This document shows positions 15,105 through 21,819 of a stretch of 27,345 nucleotides of DNA, piece after piece. The position numbers and the translations under genes are program-made. The notes beneath the pieces are model-generated. The model had not been told where the DNA came from. It did not search any database and was given only the letters and a program-made list of their open reading frames with translations. The DNA comes from a virus: IMG/VR virus record IMGVR_UViG_3300046542_000230, positions 1 through 27,345 of that record; one strand, written 5' to 3'. The first letter of the stretch is position 1, and every line of letters begins with the position of its first letter.

Positions 15105-15149
15105 GTATTGACCACCTGTAATGGGTGGTCATGCTTTAGTTTTTTTTTG
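15105..15149 (+). other. hairpin and T tract between intron ORF and P6/P7
   Basis: GACCACC at 15110-15116 pairs with GGTGGTC at 15124-15130. Nine bases later a run of T (15140-15148) leads into the 3' strand of P6. Because of the nine-base gap it is not a standard terminator. An identical TTGACCACCTG occurs at the ORF end (15061-15071) and at 15108-15118, so GGTGGTC could pair with either copy. Confidence 0.5.
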
Positions 15150-15318
15150 TCTATATTCAACGACTATCGAAAAGAGTGTGGAAACACATTAACTTAGTAG
15201 AGTACACTCAAGTGAGTGGAAACTTGGTACATAGAAAAATCTATGAAGATATAGTCTGCTCTGCATAGTAATATGCAGCCCCATGGACATGAATTAACGA
15301 CTCATGTTAAACATAACG

Positions 15319-16719
15319 CGTGGTATGTCTATTCCATTTTATTGGCCTGATGAATTTGCATTCATTAAATTCAATGGAACTATTTATAAATCTGCAGCAC
15401 CTGCAATCAGTAAGGTATCTGAAATTGCTGAGAGTCATGGTCGTCCTCATGGGAAGATCTTCTCTACTACTCCAGCTAACGTTGATACCGAGAATGGTGC
15501 ATTTGCTAAGAATCTAATTGATAATGCATGTCCATTCTTAGAAGAAATGTATGATTGGCCTAGAGACAGGATTAAGCAATTCGTAACTGCTAACTCTGCT
15601 AACGACTTCTTATACATTCGATATACATGGCAAATGCTCGGCTTATCTAAAGAATGGTATGATAAACAATGTCGAGAATTGCTATTTGACTGGCTTACTA
15701 TTCGACGTGAAGTAGACTTAAATTGGACTAAGTCTTCTGATAACTCTGTCTTTAAAGAAGATGAACTTGATAAGTTAAACAAGTTTACCATCATGAACAC
15801 TACTCCTTTAATGGTTGAAGTGAAGAAAGAGAATCCAGAGACAAATGAAATTGTCAAGATGCCTTATGCATTTGTACAACTTAAGCCTATTGATAAAAAT
15901 AAAGTCTACTTTATAGGATGCGACGTTGCTGGTGGTTTAGGTAAAGACTCCTCTACTATTATTGTAACTGATCCACATAATAACTTTAGAGAAGTTGCTA
16001 CTTTCAAAAGTAACACTATCAACATTACTAACTTTACACTATTACTAATTGAATTCATTCTTACATATTGCCCTAAATCAATTATGTTCATTGAAAACAA
16101 CAACTATGGTAAAGGTGTAATTGATAACCTATTAGAACATCCTAGACTTTCTAAGCAAATCTACTATGAATATAAGATTGCAGATAAAGACAAAACAAAA
16201 TCTAATCCTAGTACTGTAACTGAGACTATTGTATATGGTATCAATACTAATACTGCGTCTCGTAGTCTAATGATTGACATTGCAATGGAACTAGTTAGAG
16301 AGACACCGGAATTTATTGTATCTGAAGCTGTGTACCAAGATATTAAAGGTTTAATCTTTACTAAGTCTGGTAAAGTAGAACATGATACTACTGCGCACGA
16401 TGACTCCTTATTTGGTCTCTTAATGATTCACTATGCAGTTAGATATGGTAATAACATTGGGCGATTCTTAAGAGACGCATCAGCTGTTAAGAAAAATATT
16501 GCGCGTGTTAATGCTCTAGCTACAAATGGAGTATTCAATAAAGTTATTGATGATCCAGCGCAAAATAAAGGCATTCAAGTGAATCTCAATGACATTGCTA
16601 GACTTCTAGAATCCGGCGAGTCACTTGCAGATGTCATGCGTCATGTACAAGATTTTGCTGCTAATAAAAAAGCTAAACCTATTAATAATAACTTAATGTC
16701 ACAACTTTTTAAAAGGTAA
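15319..16719 (+). CDS. terminase large subunit, exon 2 (residues 217-682)
   Basis: Completes the packaging motor. The exon opens RGMSIPFYWPDEFAFI, with the Walker B aspartate and catalytic glutamate as residues 227-228, then SAAPA and the coupling motif FSTTPAN. The C-terminal RNase H-fold nuclease has its acidic residues at D418 (IGCDVAGG), E475 (FIENNNYG) and D577-578 (AHDDSLFG), all present. The spliced protein of 682 residues is a normal size for large phages. A stop at 15295-15297 in this frame and no ribosome site before ATG 15304 argue against separate translation, so splicing is needed. The RG at the junction lines up with the RG of T4 gp17 before its Walker B. Confidence 0.92.
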   Translation, partial: RGMSIPFYWPDEFAFIKFNGTIYKSAAPAISKVSEIAESHGRPHGKIFSTTPANVDTENGAFAKNLIDNACPFLEEMYDWPRDRIKQFVTANSANDFLYIRYTWQMLGLSKEWYDKQCRELLFDWLTIRREVDLNWTKSSDNSVFKEDELDKLNKFTIMNTTPLMVEVKKENPETNEIVKMPYAFVQLKPIDKNKVYFIGCDVAGGLGKDSSTIIVTDPHNNFREVATFKSNTINITNFTLLLIEFILTYCPKSIMFIENNNYGKGVIDNLLEHPRLSKQIYYEYKIADKDKTKSNPSTVTETIVYGINTNTASRSLMIDIAMELVRETPEFIVSEAVYQDIKGLIFTKSGKVEHDTTAHDDSLFGLLMIHYAVRYGNNIGRFLRDASAVKKNIARVNALATNGVFNKVIDDPAQNKGIQVNLNDIARLLESGESLADVMRHVQDFAANKKAKPINNNLMSQLFKR

Positions 16720-16727
16720 TATTTCTC

Positions 16728-17477
16728 ATGTCTCTTCCAATTTTGTCAGGGTCTCTTGACCTTATATCCGAATCATATTCAGTGTTGGCAACTGAATTAG
16801 AATCTGTTTTATCTAATCCAAAAGATCTTTATTCAAATGTACAGTTAAATGATATTTTAGCTCTACTTACTAATAAGATTGATAGCATCAAATTCTCATA
16901 TGATATTGATGAAGAACAATCCGATGATCTAAGAACTCTAGCTAATACTTCATATCAGACTATTATTGATGCATTTAAAGCAGAATTCCCTGAAACTGCT
17001 GATGTCATTGAAACTGAATTCAATGATAGTTCAAATGCTTTCCTAGCTGAACTTATCTATAAGCATCTATATATTGGTCGTCGTTCACTACTTATGGCGT
17101 ATCTAGTAGATACTACATTACGTAATCGCACTACCTTAGCAAAAAGCTATCGTACTCCAGATTCAAAGAAAGATATTACATATCAGGCAATTCGCTCTGA
17201 ATTTCCTATTCGAAATCCAGATTATTATATTCTATTAATGAATTATAATCAGATCTGTGAAGATATTCTTACTGATGAAAATCTAGACATCATGGATATT
17301 TTCAATAATACTGATCTATCTGAAGACGAAAGTGATGCATTAGAACGGTTGTTTACTGGTAATGGTGTAAGCGCAATTCAGGAAATTATGAAATCGCTTA
17401 TATCTTCTTTCTCTTATTCTGAGTTTGTAAGCTCATATAGATTTGCATTAGCAAACGAAATCAAACATGTAGTCTAA
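16728..17477 (+). CDS. unrecognised 249-residue phage protein
   Basis: Unrecognised, largely helical acidic protein starting MSLPILSGSLDLISESY, 8 bases after the terminase stop. Several helices run through residues 1-130 (LATELESVL; FLAELIYKHLYIGRRSLLMAYL). A Tyr- and Ile-rich segment follows (NPDYYILLMNYNQICEDIL). No catalytic motif. It shares a transcript with terminase exon 2, so its expression from the same start would not need splicing. Head-tail connector proteins often lie near terminase and sheath genes, but nothing in the sequence identifies it as one. Confidence 0.75.
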   Translation: MSLPILSGSLDLISESYSVLATELESVLSNPKDLYSNVQLNDILALLTNKIDSIKFSYDIDEEQSDDLRTLANTSYQTIIDAFKAEFPETADVIETEFNDSSNAFLAELIYKHLYIGRRSLLMAYLVDTTLRNRTTLAKSYRTPDSKKDITYQAIRSEFPIRNPDYYILLMNYNQICEDILTDENLDIMDIFNNTDLSEDESDALERLFTGNGVSAIQEIMKSLISSFSYSEFVSSYRFALANEIKHVV

Positions 17478-17525
17478 CATAAAAATATAGATTTCACTTT
17501 CGTACACCCAATTAGGATTTTTTAA

Positions 17526-18284
17526 ATGAATACTGTACAAACTATTGCTGGCGAAGAAATTGTTCTAGACCAACCTCTACACGTTCAAGTACCTGCTGGT
17601 GCTGACGCTGAAACTGCTCAAGCAATTGCTGAACACAACGCAGATGTTGCTGAACTTGTTAAAGAAGCTGGCACTGAAGTAATTTCTGATACTAATGAAC
17701 TTTTTGACACTATCGAAAAATCATTGCTATCTGCTTATACTGGTGCTCAAGATTCTATCAAGACTGCACAAGAACAAGTAAAAGAAGTTATTGCTAAGTA
17801 CGATGAAGGTACTACTCCTGATAAGTTTGCTGAAGAAGATCGTAAAGCTCTTCTAGCTTCAGCCCGTGTTGTTGCTGATGCAAACACTGTTGTTAATGCA
17901 GTTAAAGAAGTTCAGTCACAAACTGGTCTACTTTTCTTTGCTGAGACTTCACATATCACTGCATCTATTGCTGCTACTCCTACACTAATTGTGAAAGAGT
18001 ATAAAAAACTGCAACACTTCCTACGGAAACATCGTATTACTGAATTCCAATTTGAGAATATCTTTGGTATCAGTGCAAAATACAATGGTGTTCAATCCAT
18101 TCGTAATTGCAACGTAACTCTATATTGCTTCTTACGTTATCTGAATGACCTGAATGCTAAAGGTAAACTAGTAGAGAACTTCATCTATGCTAAGTTCACC
18201 GCAGCTATCATTTCTGCAGGTTTCGTAGCAGGTCAGCAACTGAACCTGACTTCTGAGCTATTGAAAGTTATTCCAGCAAAGTAA
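17526..18284 (+). CDS. unrecognised 252-residue protein, probable virion protein
   Basis: Unrecognised. Residues 1 to about 130 are acidic, Ala-rich and helical, with likely coiled-coil stretches (AETAQAIAEHNADVAELV, IKTAQEQVKEVIAKYDEG). The C-terminal half is a compact domain with mixed basic and aromatic residues (YKKLQHFLRKHRITEFQFEN; NVTLYCFLRYLNDL). AGGA ribosome site before ATG 17526. Many CTA leucine codons in the first half suggest good expression. It ends at a strong terminator. The position between terminase and sheath fits a neck or tail protein, which is only an inference. Confidence 0.75.
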   Translation: MNTVQTIAGEEIVLDQPLHVQVPAGADAETAQAIAEHNADVAELVKEAGTEVISDTNELFDTIEKSLLSAYTGAQDSIKTAQEQVKEVIAKYDEGTTPDKFAEEDRKALLASARVVADANTVVNAVKEVQSQTGLLFFAETSHITASIAATPTLIVKEYKKLQHFLRKHRITEFQFENIFGISAKYNGVQSIRNCNVTLYCFLRYLNDLNAKGKLVENFIYAKFTAAIISAGFVAGQQLNLTSELLKVIPAK

Positions 18285-18327
18285 GTAAATGCCTATATTA
18301 GATAACAATCTAATATTATAGGTACTG

Positions 18328-18365
18328 AATCCCTATACCTTAATTGGTATAGGGATTTCTTTTTT
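18328..18365 (+). terminator. Rho-independent terminator
   Basis: AATCCCTATACC at 18328-18339 pairs perfectly with GGTATAGGGATT at 18346-18357 over a 6-base loop, followed by TCTTTTTTCTTC. A second inverted repeat just before it, at about 18290-18322 (CCTATATTAGA and TCTAATATTATAGG), may extend the structure. Confidence 0.9.
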
Positions 18366-18387
18366 CTTCTATAGGACATATACTAAT

Positions 18388-19068
18388 ATGGCTAAGAAAA
18401 TTTCAGACTACATTATCAAGAAAGATCTAAGTCTTGTAGCTGTAGATGATTGCAAGATTATTCTAGATAAAGAAGATTTTGCAACAAAATTGGCAGTAGA
18501 AGTTGATGATACAATTGAAACCTTTGGTGTATTCATTATTACTTCCGCAGATGGTAAGTCTCGTTTCAAATCTAAGTTTCCAATCGTATTAGCATTGAAT
18601 TCATACGATCGTGAAACTACAAGTACTTCAGTAATCCTTTCCTATAAGAAAGGCGAAATTATTATTGATCAAATGGGCTTTTTCAAAGGTCCAAAACCTG
18701 CAATTAGATTCCTAGACCTTCTTACTACTGGTAAGTTTGATACACTTAATGGTGAGGATCTAGTAAATCTATTCATTAATAACTTAAACCTAAATGGTAT
18801 TGGTTCTGGTGTACAAAACGAAATCATTGAAGTAATGGTTAGTGAAATGGTACGCTGGAAACAAGATCCGGGTATTGCTTATCGTCTTAAATATGGTAAA
18901 GTTGCTGAAGATGACTTTGAATTAATGAACATTAAAGATATTGCACGTACTGCATCTGTATTTAGTGCAGTCTCCTTCGAAGATGTTAAAAAAGCTGTCC
19001 AATCAGCTGTATTGATTAGTCGTACTGGACAGAAACAGACCTATTCGCCTATTGAAAGTGCAATTTAA
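18388..19068 (+). CDS. unrecognised 226-residue phage protein
   Basis: Unrecognised. Begins MAKKISDYIIKKDLSLVAVD after TAGGAC. Residues 1-110 look beta-rich (FGVFIITSADGKSRF; SVILSYKKGEIII); residues 115-226 look helical (RFLDLLTTGKFDTLNG; EIIEVMVSEMVRWKQD), with a basic C-terminus. The gene stands between the terminator at 18328 and the sheath gene, making a tail or neck role plausible but unproven. The 128-base gap after it holds no gene. Confidence 0.72.
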   Translation: MAKKISDYIIKKDLSLVAVDDCKIILDKEDFATKLAVEVDDTIETFGVFIITSADGKSRFKSKFPIVLALNSYDRETTSTSVILSYKKGEIIIDQMGFFKGPKPAIRFLDLLTTGKFDTLNGEDLVNLFINNLNLNGIGSGVQNEIIEVMVSEMVRWKQDPGIAYRLKYGKVAEDDFELMNIKDIARTASVFSAVSFEDVKKAVQSAVLISRTGQKQTYSPIESAI

Positions 19069-19196
19069 AATACTTAAATAACATAGGTAATTGCGCTTAA
19101 CATTTTTATAGATGAATATGTATTTAACAATAGACTTACTAAACTTTTTAATGTTGGTAACTCTCTAATCAAACTACGATAGTTAAGGAAACAAAT

Positions 19197-20993
19197 ATGA
19201 CTGACTATTTACATCCATCGGTAAGTACCACCGTTACTGATAACAGTTTTGTTTATCAGACTGCTAATGGTTCTACCGTACTATTCCAGGTTATCATGTC
19301 TGAAAAAGGCCCTGATAACGTTATTACTATGGTTACTGACCCAACTGAATTCGTTTTCAAGTTCGGCGAACCTAATCTTGAGAAGTATGGTCAAGCTGCT
19401 TACAACGTTCTTGAATGGACTCGTGTTGGTGGTCTTGCTTACGTAATTCGTGTTCTTCCTACTACTGCAACCCTAGCTGTTACTGGTGTTGGCCTTGAGC
19501 TAACCAAAGTAACTGGTGGTGATGTTCAAGTAGCTATTAAAGACTACTCTGCTGCTGCACAATTTACCTCTGTTGGTGCTATGGAAACTTTCCTAGGTAC
19601 TGAGCGTAAATCTGCTGCAGATCGTGCTACTTTTCCACTAGGCTTAGTATATCCGTACGGTCGTGGTGTTGGTTATAATGGCCTTGGTATTAAATTCACC
19701 CTACGTGATGATTTAGATGATACCTATGCTTTCCGCACTTACAACGTTGTTGTTACTGCTAAAGATGCTCTAGGTTTAGATGTCCAAGTTGACGGTCCTT
19801 TCCTAGTATCTCTAGATCCTAATGCTCGTAGTAAATCCCGCGAATCACTATATTGGGGTACTGTAGTTAACAAGTACTCAAAATATGTAAAAGTACTTGC
19901 ACAACGTGGTGCTTATGATGATGCTTACGAATTCATCGTTGATCATGTTCCGACTCTAGATTTAAGCTCTATTGATATTCTTTTCGGTACTCCGCGTAAT
20001 ACTTCAGAAACTGCTGCTTATGCAAAACTAGAAATCGTTACTGCTGAAAACGCAGCCGATCTAGATTCAGGTATTGTAATTACTGTTGGTAAGCTGTACG
20101 ATACTAACGAAGTTACTAACCTTGCTGGCGGTACTGATGGTGTTTGGACTGGTGCTGATGCCGAAGATTCATTGATTGTCAAAGCTTATAACGGTGTTAC
20201 TGACTCCGCTATTCTAGACAAAAAATCATATGAATTCGATATCCTTCTAGATGCTAACCATTCTCCAGCTGTAAAGGAAGCAATGTCAAGCCTAGCTAAC
20301 GATGTTCGTGGTGACTGTCTTGCAATCGTCGACCTTGGTTTCCAAGCTAGCGAATCACAGACTCTAGAATATCGTCGTGATTCTGTAAATATTGCTAAGA
20401 CCTATACTGCTATTTTCGCACATCACATGGAAATCTTTGATGCTTATAATGGTGAGAACGTAAAAGTTACTTCTACCTACTTACTAGCTTCCAAAATTCC
20501 TGCTAATGATAATGCAAATGGTATTCAATGGACATTCGTTGGTCCACGTCGTGGTACCATCAGTGGTTACGAGAACCTGAACTTTATTCCTAACGCTGTA
20601 TGGCGTGAACAGTTCTATAAATCTCGTATCAACTACATTGAAAAAGATCCTAAGAAAGTTAACTTTGCTACTCAGCTAACTTCACAGGCTCAAAACTCAG
20701 CACTAAGTGATATCAACAATGCTCGGGTAATTCTACGTATCAAGCGTGAAGTGGAAGCACTAGCCGCTGATTACCGTATGGAATTCAACGACTCAATCAC
20801 TCACGATAGCTTGAACTACGATGTAAACTCACTTCTACAGAAATGGGTTGCTAACCGTGCATGTTCTTCTATCAGCGGTTCTGTATATGCTTCTGACTAT
20901 GATCGTCAAAACAAGCTAGCTCGAATTGATATTCAGCTAACTTTCACTGGCATCATGGAACGTATTGCTATCAGCATTACCGTAAACCGTTAA
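19197..20993 (+). CDS. contractile tail sheath protein, 598 residues
   Basis: Forms the contractile outer tail cylinder. The N-terminus fits sheath proteins (HPSVSTTVTDNSFVYQTANG, then TEFVFKFGEPNLEKYGQA and TRVGGLAYVIRVLP). The conserved C-terminal domain is clear: QWTFVGPRRGTISGYENLNF, AVWREQFYKSRINYIEKDPK, QAQNSALSDINNARVILRI, ending in a strand LTFTGIMERIAISITVNR. The middle about 250 residues are the variable outer domain. Strong ribosome site AAGGA. It is followed after 15 bases by the tail tube gene, the standard order in contractile phages and strong support for both calls. Confidence 0.95.
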   Translation: MTDYLHPSVSTTVTDNSFVYQTANGSTVLFQVIMSEKGPDNVITMVTDPTEFVFKFGEPNLEKYGQAAYNVLEWTRVGGLAYVIRVLPTTATLAVTGVGLELTKVTGGDVQVAIKDYSAAAQFTSVGAMETFLGTERKSAADRATFPLGLVYPYGRGVGYNGLGIKFTLRDDLDDTYAFRTYNVVVTAKDALGLDVQVDGPFLVSLDPNARSKSRESLYWGTVVNKYSKYVKVLAQRGAYDDAYEFIVDHVPTLDLSSIDILFGTPRNTSETAAYAKLEIVTAENAADLDSGIVITVGKLYDTNEVTNLAGGTDGVWTGADAEDSLIVKAYNGVTDSAILDKKSYEFDILLDANHSPAVKEAMSSLANDVRGDCLAIVDLGFQASESQTLEYRRDSVNIAKTYTAIFAHHMEIFDAYNGENVKVTSTYLLASKIPANDNANGIQWTFVGPRRGTISGYENLNFIPNAVWREQFYKSRINYIEKDPKKVNFATQLTSQAQNSALSDINNARVILRIKREVEALAADYRMEFNDSITHDSLNYDVNSLLQKWVANRACSSISGSVYASDYDRQNKLARIDIQLTFTGIMERIAISITVNR

Positions 20994-21008
20994 TAAGGAA
21001 TCTAAGAA

Positions 21009-21761
21009 ATGGCTGATACAATTTTAACTCGCTCAAATTCGATGACTGCCTGGAAAGATGCTTCTCCTGCAACGGATAACTTCTTCACCGGTAGTCTTCA
21101 AACGGGCACCAATAGCTTCGACCCTTATGTATCTGGTTATGCTTTCATCATGTGGCTCAAAGTTCCTACTTGGGTTCCTAATGGTGATACCTTTAAACAG
21201 TTTTCTCAGAAAAACTTCAAAAGCTTCCAAGGTCTTCAAAACCAAGATCTGGAAACTGAAGGCGCTAAAATGGGCTTCAGCGTCAACGAAACCCATTACA
21301 CCAAGAGCCTTGCTGCTAAGTCTTCTGAGTTTACTCTTAAGTACCAGGAACATTCTGGCTCACCAATGACCTCTACCTATGATGCATGGGTATCTGGTAT
21401 TCGTGACCCTAAGACTAACATTGCAACTTATCCTGCTCTGTCTGGTCTTCCTTATCACTCTAGTAACCATACTGGTACTCTTCTGTACATCGTTACCCGT
21501 CCTGATGCTAATAACTTCAGCGGTACTAACATTGAGAAAGCATTCCTGTGGACTCACGTACAGCCTAAGCGTATCAACTTGGAACACTACAACTTTGAAC
21601 AAGGTTCACACGATATGTTTGACCTTGATCAACCGTTCTCTGGCTATCTAAGCTACGGTGAAGCGGTAGACGATTTTGCTGCATCATATGCTGCTACTCG
21701 TATCTACAACTTCTACAGCGAAAACAGCTTCGACAACATCAACCAGTATACTGGTGGTTAA
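21009..21761 (+). CDS. tail tube protein, 250 residues
   Basis: Inner tube through which DNA passes. The call rests on position 15 bases after the sheath gene, the length, and a strand-rich sequence without catalytic motifs (AFIMWLKVPTWVPNGDTF; SSEFTLKYQEHSGSPMTSTY; AFLWTHVQPKRINLEHYNF). Family motifs are weak, so the evidence is mostly context. AAGGA ribosome site. Leucine codons here are mainly CTT and CTG, while the neighbouring sheath gene uses CTA and CTT; this may reflect separate ancestry. A terminator follows after 16 bases, and the strand changes beyond it. Confidence 0.85.
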   Translation: MADTILTRSNSMTAWKDASPATDNFFTGSLQTGTNSFDPYVSGYAFIMWLKVPTWVPNGDTFKQFSQKNFKSFQGLQNQDLETEGAKMGFSVNETHYTKSLAAKSSEFTLKYQEHSGSPMTSTYDAWVSGIRDPKTNIATYPALSGLPYHSSNHTGTLLYIVTRPDANNFSGTNIEKAFLWTHVQPKRINLEHYNFEQGSHDMFDLDQPFSGYLSYGEAVDDFAASYAATRIYNFYSENSFDNINQYTGG

Positions 21762-21776
21762 TCAGTAGAAAGTAAA

Positions 21777-21812
21777 TCCCATATCCCTTTTTAAGGGGAT
21801 ATGGGGTTTTTA
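21777..21812 (+). terminator. Rho-independent terminator after tail tube
   Basis: TCCCATATCCC at 21777-21787 and GGGATATGGG at 21796-21805, followed by GTTTTTATT. The stem is almost identical to the one after the capsid gene (11481). It separates convergent transcription of tube and portal; on the minus strand the following bases are not T-rich. Confidence 0.9.
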
Positions 21813-21819
21813 TTGCAAA

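Larger units (their letters stand above)
13501..15318 (+). ncRNA. group I self-splicing intron in the terminase large subunit gene
   Basis: 1818-base intron. P1: exon CAGGGT (13495-13500) pairs with GCTCTG (13510-13515), ending in the required U-G pair at the splice site. P10: CATG (13506-13509) pairs with the first bases of exon 2, CGTG (15319-15322). P4: TGCTG (13532-13536) with CAGCA (13561-13565). P6: GTATAGAC (13566-13573) with GTCTATAT (15149-15156), 8 bp including one wobble, enclosing the ORF. P7: GACTAT (15162-15167) with ATAGTC (15251-15256), within R-like TTCAACGACTAT and S-like AAGATATAGTC. P8: CATAG/CTATG (15230-15245). P9: CTGCATA/TATGCAG (15261-15278). The final base is G 15318. 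Splicing yields ADKQG-RGMSIPF in frame, matching the terminase pattern before Walker B. Confidence 0.9.

Noticed and set aside
13501-15306. Alternative 3' splice site after G 15306, giving ADKQG-LNITRGMS
   Set aside because: It would also stay in frame, but it inserts four residues before the conserved RG and has no P10 pairing; G 15318 fits both.
15304-16719. Exon 2 as a separate gene starting at ATG 15304
   Set aside because: No ribosome site precedes it, it would lack the whole Walker A half, and spliced joining gives a full, well-matched terminase.
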